From Pythium myriotylum (taxonomy: Eukaryota > Oomycota > Peronosporomycetes > Pythiales > Pythiaceae), in the NCBI GenBank assembly GCA_023091665.1, contig JALJCQ010000009.1:3348001-3412000 (forward strand): a DNA stretch of 64,000 nucleotides, given 5' to 3'. A program made the translations under genes and the position numbers. The notes under the pieces were generated by a model, which worked only from the letters and a program-made list of their open reading frames with translations, did no database searches and was not told the origin of the DNA. Below, one piece after another: positions 18,682 to 29,200 of this stretch; positions within the stretch are counted from its first letter, which is position 1; each line of letters opens with the position of its first letter.

Positions 18682-19059
18682 TTAAGCAGAGAGGTCGGTC
18701 GGCGGCGCCGTCCATTCTTCCGCCGGGCACTCGAGCCCCCACGAGCGCTGCTTGCACTGGACCGGCTTATTGCCACGGCCAGCGTTGGCCCACACTAGCG
18801 GCACCGGTGGAGAGGGCGAGGCCTCCAAGAGACCCTGCTCGTCTTCGTCTGCGAGACGTCGAGTTGGATCTGGGCACTGCCAGCCACGGCAGTACGTGCA
18901 GCAGGAACCCCAACAGACGCAGAGGTGGCGGTGCGCGCCTGAAGGAGGAGCCGAGGCGTCTGGTGAAGAGATCGCGAGAGCTAGCGACTCGTTCGTAGCC
19001 GCAGCGTGGGCGACAGCGAACGATGCGACGAGGGCAGCGAGCGTGAGCGTGGCGTTCAT
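18682..19059 (-). CDS. Small secreted cysteine-rich protein, 125 aa
   Basis: No family recognised. The ATG at 19059 is chosen because it starts directly with a signal peptide (MNATLTLAALVASFAVAHA); a longer frame upstream adds unlikely residues. The mature part has a Cys-dense block, C-x-C-x4-CC-x2-C-x4-C around residues 46-60, then RRLADEDEQ, a Pro/Ser stretch and two more Cys with Trp near the end. The RRLADEDE piece recalls the RXLR-dEER effector signal but lacks the RxLR spacing and follows rather than precedes the folded block. Its place between two LPMO genes suggests a secreted accessory or effector role, which is inference. Confidence 0.6.
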   Translation of the reverse strand: MNATLTLAALVASFAVAHAAATNESLALAISSPDASAPPSGAHRHLCVCWGSCCTYCRGWQCPDPTRRLADEDEQGLLEASPSPPVPLVWANAGRGNKPVQCKQRSWGLECPAEEWTAPPTDLSA

Positions 19060-19433
19060 GGTCGGTGGAAGTCTTGGGCACGACGAGGTGAGACGGAGAA
19101 TGAGAAGCCAAGTCGGGCTCAACGGCATAGCCGAGTATCTGGCTTTTGGCCGTTGGCCTTGGATCGCGCAATGGTGTGTAGCTTCAACCTCGGGAACTTC
19201 AAGCTCAAGAGCAAGTGAGCCGGTCGGTGATGACGTGGGCTAGGAGATAGACAGAATATTGCCGTCCGTCATGTGTGAACTAGCTCAAGCGGATGTCTCT
19301 ACCTGTCCCTCCCATGACGAGGGCTCGCAAGACAGATGAACACGTGACTCAGTCAAAAAGAAGGCAAAAGAACTCTGTTTATACTAACCGACAACTCTGA
19401 AACATGCACATACTCGCGACAACAACCACTGCT
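19060..19433. other. Intergenic stretch, no gene seen
   Basis: Contains the upstream region of the small secreted protein and the 3' flank of the second LPMO gene. Short ORFs here have no signal peptide or domain. Confidence 0.5.
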
Positions 19434-20372
19434 CTAGTCCTCCTTGCGGCGGCAGGAGATGGGAGTCCCCGCGGGCGTGGGCGTCTTGGTTGCTGGAGCC
19501 GCCGTCGTCGTGGCAGGCTTCGATGGGGCCGTGCTGGGCTGTGGCGTCTTGGTAGAAGGAGATGGGGACTCGGCATCTTCGTCCTTACCAGTAGCATCAT
19601 CCTCGCTCTTACTGCTGCCGTCACTAGTCTTGCCCGAGCACTGACTCACGGCCGCCGGCACGCCGTACTTGTAGAGCGGCATCGCAATGCTCTCGTCGTT
19701 GCTGCCTTTGTACCACGTGGACGTGATCTCAGTCGTGTAGAAGTAGAAGCACTGGTCGCTCGTCTTGTTCTGGTACTTGGTCACACGGTCGCCGCCCACA
19801 AATGTCGGGCACTGTGGGGCGGCCGTCTTGGCTCCGGAAGTCGTCAACTTGATATCGGCACAGGATCGGAACTGCGGCTCGGCCCATCCGAGATTCCCGT
19901 TGCTGTGGCCCACTCCAAACCACGTCCACTGCAGCACGTAGTCTCCTGCGGGCAGCCAGTCTGGCAGCGTGATCTTGTCACCACAGCTAATCGTGTTGTC
20001 GCCTGAGCTGTCGCCCGTGATCGGACGTCCTGGATCTCTCTTCGGCACGCAGTCCGGGCCTGACTCTCGGCACGTGTAGAAGAAAGCGTTCTTGTCAAAG
20101 TCTTCTTTGGTTTCATTACCGCGAGGCGAAAGCGACCAGCGGATGAAGCCGCCGATGTGGTTGTTGCGCCAGTAGCGCACGTCGATCTGCTCTCCGGCCT
20201 TGAAGGACGAGATCTGCCCGACCTTGTCGGTGGGGCAGCCCACTTTGTTCTCCGTGTCGGCGAAGTAGTTTGTGGTACGTGAGACCGGTTTCACAAGGTA
20301 CGAGTGGGCATCCGTCATCGCGAACAGCGAAGCAGCGACCGACACAATGCAGAGAGCAAGGCGGTGGACCAT
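19434..20372 (-). CDS. AA17-type lytic polysaccharide monooxygenase with Thr/Pro-rich tail, 312 aa
   Basis: Partner of the gene at 17401. The signal peptide is residues 1-22, again exposing His23 in HSYLVKP. Long blocks are identical with the first LPMO, among them EQIDVRYWRNNHIGGFIRW, the block ACRESGPDC-like TCRESGPDCVPKRDPGRP and LQWTWFGVGHS. The C-terminal 70 residues differ: an acidic Ser/Asp segment followed by repeated Thr/Pro/Ala residues, a likely O-glycosylated linker or cell-wall anchor, ending CRRKED without a carbohydrate-binding module. No intron is visible. An oomycete initiator lies 42 bases upstream of the ATG. Confidence 0.9.
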   Translation of the reverse strand: MVHRLALCIVSVAASLFAMTDAHSYLVKPVSRTTNYFADTENKVGCPTDKVGQISSFKAGEQIDVRYWRNNHIGGFIRWSLSPRGNETKEDFDKNAFFYTCRESGPDCVPKRDPGRPITGDSSGDNTISCGDKITLPDWLPAGDYVLQWTWFGVGHSNGNLGWAEPQFRSCADIKLTTSGAKTAAPQCPTFVGGDRVTKYQNKTSDQCFYFYTTEITSTWYKGSNDESIAMPLYKYGVPAAVSQCSGKTSDGSSKSEDDATGKDEDAESPSPSTKTPQPSTAPSKPATTTAAPATKTPTPAGTPISCRRKED

Positions 20373-20413
20373 CTTGAGCTTGGAGCGAACCGAGGCGTTG
20401 AGGGTGTCAGAGT

Positions 20414-20428
20414 GAATTGAAGAATGAA
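20414..20428 (-). promoter_or_regulatory. Oomycete initiator (Inr) of the second LPMO gene
   Basis: On the minus strand the sequence reads TTCATTCTTCAATTC, fitting the TCATTYYNCAWTTT core of the oomycete initiator, with 41 bases between it and the ATG at 20372. Confidence 0.6.
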
Positions 20429-20650
20429 CAGAGCTCGATTGGTCCTCTGGGGGTAGAGCGAGGCTCTTGATCTCACGGCGCTGACGATCGATGCCAGCCG
20501 AAGCCTACGTGGTGTTAGTGTCGGAGGAAGATCGACTGGAGATGTTCGTGTGGTCCATGGGGGATCTCTTTCGCGCCATGTGGCCTACGTAACTGCTCTG
20601 CAACGTTCAGTTGGAGACGGACACCTGAGCCAGCATGGCGTTCTGAACAT

Positions 20651-20699
20651 CCACCTGAGAGTCTCAGGTGGGTGACGGTCTCAGGCTGAGACCGTCACC
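20651..20699. repeat. Two adjoining perfect palindromes
   Basis: CCACCTGAGA (20651-20660) is the inverse of 20662-20671 with one base between. GGTGACGGTCTCAG (20671-20684) is the inverse of 20686-20699, again with one base between. The two hairpins share base 20671. No coding region surrounds them. Confidence 0.85.
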
Positions 20700-21227
20700 T
20701 ATTTGGTGAGACCTGAGTCCAACTGGATACCGAGAAGCCTCGTTGGGCCAGCTGGAGCGTCCGTTCAGCGAACCCATCACCTTCGACAGGCTCCTCCTGT
20801 CGTCGTAGTAGTCCAGATGGAATCCCGTCACGTTCATACTTGGCTTCCGTGCTGGACTAGTGAAGTGATCCAAGTTGAGGATATACACCAAGCCAAACAG
20901 TTCGTTTACGAAGAACGAGCTGGCAGCTCATTCGATGAGGCTGAGCCTGAAGAACTGACCACACACCACGTGAGGGCATTCGATGCTGAACTGAAGAGAC
21001 CAGCTCCAACCAATCCATATATTCGGCTCTGTACTCCAGTCAGTCACAGAATCGCAGTTTGACCACAGAGCACTATTTACATGCTAGACGACTGGAGTGA
21101 GGTTGGTTGACGATGCGGAACAAGCTCAATCTGGCAGTGGGTGCCATTTGAGACTGTCGACGACTCTGAGAAGTGTGAATGCTCTGGGGCTAATTTAACG
21201 AAGTCGACGCAACGATCCGGTATCCGC
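20700..21227. other. Intergenic stretch, possible decayed sequence
   Basis: ORFs of 119 codons (20703-21062, +) and 75 codons (20664-20891, -) overlap here. Neither shows a domain, and they cross the palindromes. I see no convincing gene; a decayed mobile element is possible. Confidence 0.35.
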
Positions 21228-24012
21228 TCACCCTCCTGTGTTGGATTTTTTATAAATCCACGGCGGTGGCGCGATCTTGACTAAATAATTGATCTGCGAC
21301 TGCCACTGCTTGATGGAGGCAAGTCGGCCCTCGCGGTGTTCTTGCTTCTTGATGGCCTGTGCTCGTTGTGCAACAAGATGGAGGCAGTCGCCAACCGTGC
21401 GATCTCGGGTCACGTGCCACGTTTTGCTCTTGTGAGCCATGACCATGCGGAGGACGCGCATGACTTCGTCGAACTCTTTGAGCGAGAAAATGTCGTCGTG
21501 CCACGACTGGACGCGTTTGTAGACCTCAAGCAACTGATCTCGCAATGACGAGTCTTCTGGGTGGCCAGTCGAACCATCATTCGCTTTCGCTTTCTTTGGA
21601 AGCGAGTTGCTAGGAGGATTCTGATCGGGGTACAAATACAAGGAGAGCGCGTCTTGGCTCCTATGGGACATTCCATCAGTATCAGCCAGATGAGCATCAC
21701 ACGTTAGCGTCAGCTTACCTCGCTATAAGTCGCTTGAATATGCTCAGCCTCGAGCCGATTGAATCCAAGAGCTCGAGGAATTGCTTGTAGAACGTATCGT
21801 TGTGCTCGGTATGCGGCTCGTGCTGTATCAGTTCGGCTGCTTTCTTGATAGCGTCTGCAACTGCCGAGAGAGCCTCTCTTGAAGTCGTTGGGCGGTAGCC
21901 TTTGCTCGGGAACGTGGCGTTCAACTGTTTTTGCAAGGAGAAGGTGTAGTTCGAAACGCGTCCGCGACGCTCTGATAGCGGCAGGGCAAGCAATTCATCG
22001 GCGACAGAGACGAGTGATTCAAAACGCGCAGTCACATCATCTTTCGAGCTCGGAGTAGTAGAGTGAGATGCCTCAGGGGGTGGCACTTGCCTCTGTTGCA
22101 GCTTCTTTAGACGGTTACGCTGAGCGCCAAGCTCCACACCGTACTTCGCACTGCCGCGGAACTTGCGATCGCTATCTGTGAATGTGTCAACAGACTTTGC
22201 AGCTTTGGTCAAGGCGGGTAGATACAAAGCATCCAAATCCGGACGTTTGAATATCCGGGTTGTGGAGGCAATGAGGTTGAACAAGTCATCCTTGGCAAAA
22301 TCCCCGGCTTGTGAAGAGTCACAGGAGCTGGCAGTCGCCAACACGTTGGAGAACTCGCCTACAAAAGGTGTGATCTCCTTGAGGGATGGTTTGGAGGTGT
22401 GAGTTGCCAGACGTTGTGCTTGGGCGAGAAGCAGGTGCACAGCTTTCTTCCACTTTTTCTGACTTTTCTTACTGATAGGCGCTGATTCGACTGGTGTTGC
22501 TGCTGGCGGTGTTGACTGGGACGCAGGTTGGGGCCCTGGCGTCTGTATGCTCGACCTGGCTTGAAGTAGACTATCGCGATAGGTTGCCAGCACCGCTAAT
22601 GCCTCGTGGTTTTGCATCGCTGTATCAAAGGCTGCAATAGCAAAGTCAATCAGCTGCAGATATGAATACCTTCGGTTCCCCATCTCAAACAAGCGGGTCG
22701 TGAGCGACAGGAGATTTACGAACTGTCCATTTGCGAGCGACCGTGGATCCATATTTGGCATGAGCGGCACAGTCATCAGATGCTGAGCCACTTGCTGGAC
22801 AAGTTTGTCGAGATCGAACACTTCTGGAGCCACATTTACAGACACTAGCCTCTGGGCCAACTTGCTTGACTCGAGGACATCCTTCTCCCACTGTCGCAAG
22901 CTTTCGTTTCCTTGTGCTGGAGACTCAGATTCGAGCTGGATAGCCTCGTTTGTATTTACCAATGGCGCCGTTGCTTTTTGCTTCGATTTGGCAGACCCCT
23001 CTTTGTTCTGATATTGCTGCATCGTCTCCATTGATCTCTTAAGACTCACAGCATACTTTCGCATCCCTTGCATCGACCAATCCCTCGCGATTGCTGCTTC
23101 GATTACAGGAACCAGCGACTCGGCGATAGAGAGGTACGATCCGTTTCGCTTCCCGAACGTAAGAATTTGTGTGGTCAGTGAGATCAGCTCTTTGAAACGT
23201 CCGTCGGCGAGTAATCGAAAGTGACTGCTGTGGTTGGGCGGAACACTTTCGATAATCTTTTGCACATCTTCCACGAGAGGTGCCAATTCTTCAGCGGGTA
23301 CCTTCTTGGTGTTGGCCAACTGCTGTACGATTTCGAACGCGCAGTCCACTTGTGTCGTCCACTTCGTCAACGCATCGTTCGCCGGCTGCGAGCCAGTATC
23401 TTCACATGAAAGCTGGATCGTTGGCATCGGTTCATCTTCTTCGCTCTCCGTGTCCGACGTCGGCTCGCTCTTCCCTCGCTGCTCAGGCGATGCCCACGAC
23501 GCGGCCATCATCGCCTCAAATGACCTGGCCGCTTCGATCGCTGGCGATTCGTGGACGTTCGTCTTGGCCTTTTTCAGCTTCTTGACTTCTTCCGGAAGCT
23601 CCACAACCTCTTCTTTGACACGCACGCTCTCTTCTGCCCCGCGTTTTCGCTTCCCATCGTCTTGCGACGACTCCTTCGAGTCGGCGAGTTCGTCCTTCGC
23701 ACTGCTCAGCTGCACGACAGCTCGGGCCTTGAGTAGCGTCTCTAACAGCCTCACACGTTGCTCAAGCTCTCGATGGAGCATGGCCGTGGCCTCCACGGTC
23801 TCCATGAGGCTCACCGAGCGCCGCACGTCGCTGCGTCCATGCTCGAGACTCGTGACGGCCTCGCGCACTTCCTGGAGACGCCCATAGGCCGCGAGCACGT
23901 GGTCCAGCTCGCCACGCACGCGGCTCAGCTCTTCATCCAGAACGTCGCTGCAATGGCGCTGCAGAAGCGGCGCCTCGAGCCGCAGGAGGATGCGCCGCAG
24001 CACGTCGCCCAT
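21228..24012 (-). CDS. ILARL-family helical repeat protein A, two exons, 908 aa
   Basis: Family not recognised. Exon 1 is 24012-21719; a 58-bp intron (GTAAGC to ATAG, 21718-21661) joins exon 2 (21660-21228), restoring an Arg codon. The N-terminus (RRILLRLEAPLLQRHC) matches the starts of three other genes in the window. A helical coil follows to residue 110, then a Lys/Glu-rich, probably nuclear-localising section (KRKRG, KKLKKAK). Then come about five degenerate helical modules of roughly 110-145 residues (starting near 222, 368, 515, 650, 785). Their centre reads like LANGQFVNLLSLTTRLFEMG followed by SYLQLI. This is repeated three times with clear similarity. No enzyme motif is seen; a scaffold or chromatin role is conceivable but unsupported. 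Confidence 0.75.
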
Positions 24013-24307
24013 AGCTTCCTTATCCTTGCACGCTCACGCCCAATTTTTTTATTGGAGACCAACAGATACCAACCTAACAGGTTAGGAACCAGAATAAGGA
24101 ATGATGGTGAGTGTAGCCATTTCGGTGTGCGAATCCTCAATTGACGAGATGCGACGGTCAAGCTCCGATGACAACTTTTCAACGCGCGCTAATCGCAATC
24201 GGAATAAAACTGTAAGAAAAATCAAATTCAAGTCCCATAGATGCTTGTCGTAGACGTGCACCGAGATGAAGCTTCGCAGTTTGATCGACTTCATCGTCCT
24301 GCCTACC

Positions 24308-24736
24308 TTAGGTCGATGGTGAAAAACTAGTAGCCACTTCGTGCAGAGCCTTCAACTGCTCCAGCGCCAACGTGTAGACACTGCTCACGTGGGTCTTGGT
24401 GAAGATGACGCTCGTTCCTCTTGTTTTGATGTCGAACCAATCCGACTTGAAAACGCGACCTTTCCGAGCTCGAGGATTGTGGCGAAAAAGGGTCTTCGGG
24501 ATTGACAGCGTTTTCGCCGGTGACCTGACAAAATCTTCGAGCTTCTTGCACATCGCGCATGACCGCTCGCAGTCGATCATCAGCGTCGTGTAACACAAAT
24601 TGAAGAGATTGGGCAAGTCTGCTTCCACCTTATCCACCACCCTTCGCACTAAAGCCCGTAAGTCAGCCGGAGTAGCTGAACCGAAGGACCGCACAAAAGT
24701 TCGCAGGGCAGGAAGTGCGACACGGACATAGTCAGC
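24308..24736 (-). pseudogene. 5'-truncated relic, mirror paralogue of the next gene
   Basis: The frame is open from a stop at 24739 to TGA-free end at 24308 but has no ATG. It matches the C-terminal half of the gene to its right: LPALRTFVRSFG against LPAFRKYLKSLG, then LPNLFN-CYTTL and CAMCKKLEDF against CSMCTKLTAF, then VIFTKTH against IVFTKNH. Homology stops at about 24736, at the junction with the oppositely oriented paralogue. The family is unknown; the conserved C-x2-C (CxMC) may bind metal. Confidence 0.6.
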
Positions 24737-25699
24737 TCACGTCGACTGATCCGGCCCATGCACTGGCCTTGCTCCCAGAGTTTGTGGGCTCTCGCCAGCT
24801 CTGGCCACTGTCATTGTCCGAGGGCGACGCTCTGACGGAGGCGTTGGAGAAGCTTGGTAGTCTGGACGCGGTAAAGACTCTGCTCTCTGGGTGCGATTGC
24901 TTTCGATTCCAACTTGGTCTTGGCCGTGCGCTGTCGTCGTTTGAATGGGGAGCAGTTATCGAGACTGTAAACGCCATCATGGAGGCTTGGTCGAAGGAGG
25001 AATCTGCGTATCCATATTGCGGTCTTGAGCCTGGTGGCGTGTCGCTCGTTGCGTCTGTCCTAGAAGGCCAACGAGACCCGACCAAGATCAAGACATTGCT
25101 CCAAGGGGTCACTTTCGGGCGGCTCACATCCAAACGACTTCGTGAGCACAAACTGAAAGCGGATTCGACTACCAAGACGATGTTTTTAAAGCTGGTACGT
25201 AAGGCGAGTGTCGTGTCAGTGGAGACTCTGGAAGGATTGCTCGACAAACCTCAACGGAAGGACTTTGTGTACATCGGACTGCCAGCATTCCGAAAATATC
25301 TCAAGTCGCTTGGTGGCGATTTTCCGGCTGATCTGCTGGGTCTGGTGGGCCGTGTACTGGCTCAGCTGGAATCTGGGTTGCCTGATCTGTTCCACGCACC
25401 TTATACGAAGCTTCGCATGGGCTGTGCGCGCGATCCATCGCCCCCATGCTCTATGTGCACGAAGCTCACAGCGTTCGCAAAGTCGTCGGAGATGACAATG
25501 ACGATTCCGAAGAAGGAAGTGTAGCCATAAACTGCAAGCATTGAAGAGCTATTTCGTGAAGACGGCATGGTTTGAAGTCGACGAGGCCAATGGGAGCATC
25601 GTGTTCACGAAGAACCACCAGAGTTGGCTGTACAAGGCGGCCACAAAGGAGATTGAGGCTCTTCGCAAGATCTTCGCTAGCGCTTCGCCGCCACAATAA
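24715..25699 (+). pseudogene. Frameshifted, 5'-truncated gene of the same unknown family
   Basis: The frame begins at the junction near 24740 without an ATG (upstream stop at 24673). It runs to TAG at 25522-25524. Comparison with the minus-strand relic shows that the C-terminal piece (KSYFVKTAWFEVDEANGS, then FTKNHQSWLY) continues in another frame to TAA at 25699. Skipping one base near 25522 would join them, so a single-base insertion or sequencing error is likely. Visible features are an N-terminal helical part, a CGLEPGG turn, and the PCSMC cysteine pair. I cannot exclude that the first exon lies upstream and is spliced in. Confidence 0.55.
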
Positions 25700-25902
25700 G
25701 GCGGTAGTGCTACCTTGAGAAACCGATTTCTCGTCTACCGCCTCGCGAAATTCATAACTAGCACCTCGTTTGGCTCTCTCTTTTGAAGTTGGAGTCTATT
25801 GTGTTACAACTGTGAGAACATCCTAGTTTGCCTCGTTTGCAGGGACATTGTAGCCAAGTCACAATGCAACTTTTTCAACTTCTATTTGCACATAAACCGG
25901 CC

Positions 25903-26229
25903 TTATCCTGACAAGTTGGTCTTAGCAAAGCTTCCGCTGTTTTCCACACACTCACAGCGTCGCTCCACGGCCGAGTTGCCACGTCCGTTGGGATCCATGT
26001 ACTTGGCGAGAAACTGCTCGGTGCACCAGACAAAGTCGATGCGGTCGGTGTGCGCGAAGGAATCCGTGGCCTTCGCCTTCAAACACGACGCACTAATCCA
26101 AACGCGCGGGTCATTTGACTTTCGGCAGGTGATCTCCATCGAGGAGCTCTTTGTTGCCGTCAGAATGATGGTCGTATCTTTCCTCCCAAAACCTAAATTT
26201 CCAGTTAGTCTCGACCACAGGTTCTCCAT
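25903..26229 (-). CDS. Possible small ORF or gene remnant, 108 aa
   Basis: The ATG at 26229 opens a frame with mixed, protein-like composition (CTEQFLAKYMDPNGRG near residues 69-84). It is divergent from the Ski2-like gene, 61 bp from that start codon. No domain recognised and no signal peptide. It may be a fragment of an older gene, or chance. Confidence 0.3.
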   Translation of the reverse strand: MENLWSRLTGNLGFGRKDTTIILTATKSSSMEITCRKSNDPRVWISASCLKAKATDSFAHTDRIDFVWCTEQFLAKYMDPNGRGNSAVERRCECVENSGSFAKTNLSG

Positions 26230-26290
26230 CGTCTATCACAGGTCCTCCATATCCAACCTCCATACGCATCACTCGCATCTCTCCCCGACC

Positions 26291-29200
26291 ATGGACGCCG
26301 ATCTCGACGCGCTCCTGAGCGAGCTGGCGCGCCTCGACGCCTCGTCTGCCGCGCGCGCGGCTCGCGAGAGCGTCCCCGAGCCGCTGCGCCGCTTTTCGGT
26401 GGTCGCGGCGTCGCCGCTCGCGCCCGAACGCGCGCAAATCGTCGCGCTCGCCGACGCCAAGGCGCCCGCGCCGGCCTTTCTGCTGCCGCCCCTGCCCACG
26501 TCGCGCGCCGACGCCGAGGCGCAGAAGGCGCGACTGGAGACGCGCTTCATGGACCCGTCGCGTGCACTGTCGCGCGAGCTGCGCGTGCCGCTGGCCTCGG
26601 CGCTCGCGAGCGGAGGCAGCCGCTTGCTGCCTCAAGTGCCGCTCGCGCCATCACGCGCGCAGCTCGTGCCGTGCCGCGAGCGCATGGTGCTCGACCCGCT
26701 GCAGCTGCAGTACGAGTACCGCGCCGTGGAGACGGCGACGGAGAACGCGGCGGTGCTGGAGGGCTTTTCCGAGGCCATGAAGAAGCAGGACGAGTACGCC
26801 AAGCAGAACATCGGCAAGCGGCCTCATGCGCCGGGCGGCAACGCGCTCACCGAGGACGGTCGAGAGCGCGGCGACGCGCAGACGACGGCGGCCGTGGTGT
26901 TTGAGTCGGAGGCTGAGAAGGAGCTCAACGCGCTGCTGTTGAGTGAGGCGGAGACGGCGCTGGGCGACGACGCACTGAGTCGACTCGTGGCCAGGGCTCC
27001 CGGACTGGATGGCTGTCTCACGGTCAAGGACGTGCGAGAGGCTGTCCTGCAGGTTCGTGAAGAGAATGAGGAGAAGATCGAGGTGGAGGAAAGCAGCTCG
27101 CTCAAGACGGTGGGAGCGAACCCGGACGGACTGCTACGTCCGTACATGGAGATCGTGTCCGATCAGGACCAGTTGCGAGGCATGCAGCGCGTGATCGCGG
27201 ACGAGAAGGCCATCCAATCGATGCAAAAGGCGTCCGAGAAAGAAGGAAGCGGGATGGTCGCGCTCGACGAGCTGCTCAACGATCTGCAGGATGACGAAGA
27301 GCTCCGAGAGTTGGGCTTTGCGCTGGATGCCGATGAGCAAGAAGACGAGCAGGAGGAAGAAAACGAGGCTGAAGAGCTGGATGGCGAGTCCCAGCAGGAA
27401 GCAGAACAGCGAGATGGTCTGGAGCCCGAGGCCGAGGTCGAGCTGCTGCTGCGGGACGCAGATGCGACGGCACTCGCGCGAAAAGCCAAGAAGAAGCAGC
27501 TTTCCGAGTGGGCGAGCATCGAACGTGTAGACGTGCGCAACTTCCACGAGAAGGTGCCGGACATGGCTATGAAGTACAACTTCGAGCTCGACACGTTCCA
27601 GAAAGAGTGCGTGATCCACTTGGAGCGCCACGAGTGCGTCTTCGTGGCTGCCCATACGTCCGCGGGTAAGACTGTCGTGGCCGAGTACGCGATCGCGATG
27701 TCGCAAAAGCACATGACACGCACAATCTACACATCCCCTATCAAGGCGCTGTCAAACCAGAAGTACCGCGATTTCCGAGAGAAGTACGGCCCAGACAACG
27801 TCGGCCTCATCACGGGCGACGTGAGTCTCAATCCGGACGCGGCCTGCGTCGTCATGACGACTGAGATCCTGCGATCGATGCTCTACCGCGGCGCCGACGT
27901 CATCCGTGACATCGAGTGGGTCATCTTCGATGAGATCCACTACATTAACGACAGCGAGCGCGGCGTCGTGTGGGAAGAAGTCATCATCATGTTACCTGAG
28001 CACGTCGGCATGGTCTTCCTGTCGGCGACGACGCCTAACCATCTCGAGTTCTCGGACTGGATTGGCCGCACGAAGAAGAAAAAGATCCACGTCATCTCGA
28101 CTCACAAACGACCTGTGCCGCTAGAGCACAATTTGTACGCAGCCAAGGAGTTCTTCCGGCTCTTTGACGCTGAGAAGGGATTTAACGCCAACGCATACTC
28201 GGCTGCAAAGGCCAAGCTCTTCCCACCGTCCGATAAACCAAACAAGGGCAGTGCGACGGGCCGAGCCGGCGGTGGTGGCAGCAGCGGCTCAGCACGAACC
28301 ATGGGTCGTACATCTGGAGGTGACCAGAGCGATTGGACCAAATTGGTCAACTCGCTCAAGGAGAAAACGTTGCTACCCGTGGTGGTCTTCGCGTTCAGCA
28401 AGCGTTTATGTGAAGAGAGTGCGAACAAGCTCAACAAGATGGATCTGAGCACGCCGTCGGAGCGATCTGAGATCCACCTTTTCCTCGAAGCGAGTATCCA
28501 GCGTTTACAAGGATCGGACCGCGAGCTCCCACAGGTGCTGACAATGAAGGAGATGCTGAAGCGCGGTATCGGTGTCCACCACGGCGGTTTGCTGCCAATT
28601 ATCAAGGAAATGGTCGAGATTCTGTTCGGTCGTGGCCTCGTTAAGGTGCTCTTCTCGACTGAAACGTTCGCCATGGGCGTCAATATGCCCGCGCGCACGG
28701 TCGTCTTCAACGGCATTCGCAAGCACGACGGCAAGAACTTCCGCGACTTGTTGCCAGGCGAGTATACACAGATGGCAGGCCGTGCAGGTCGACGAGGCCT
28801 GGACTCTGTCGGCACTGTAATCATTGCGTGTTGGAACGACATTCCGGAGCCGACGTCACTGCAGACGATGCTCGCTGGCAAGGCGACGATGCTGTCAAGT
28901 CAGTTCCGCTTGACATACAACATGATCTTAAACCTCTTACGAGTTGAAGTGCTGAGTGTGGAGGATATGATGAAGCGATCGTTCTCCGAGTTCCACACGC
29001 AAAAGGCGCTCGCGTCCAAGCAAGTCCCGCAGCTGATCCAACGAGGCAAGCAACTGCTCAAGACTCTCGAGCATGCGCTCACTGAAGAGTACCCGCACCT
29101 CGAAAGCAGTGGAGAGCTGGCGGATATCCAGGCCTTCTATGATCTCAAGCGCCGGAAGCGAGAGCTCGAGAAGAAGCTCGTCAAGTGGATGTTGACCAAC

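Noticed and set aside
20703..21062. 119-codon plus-strand ORF
   Set aside because: No domain, no signal peptide, overlaps a minus-strand frame, lies beside palindromes.
25799..26290. Upstream extension of the Ski2-like frame by 164 codons
   Set aside because: The extra part has no family-like sequence and overlaps a plausible divergent upstream region; the ATG at 26291 starts the expected acidic N-terminus.
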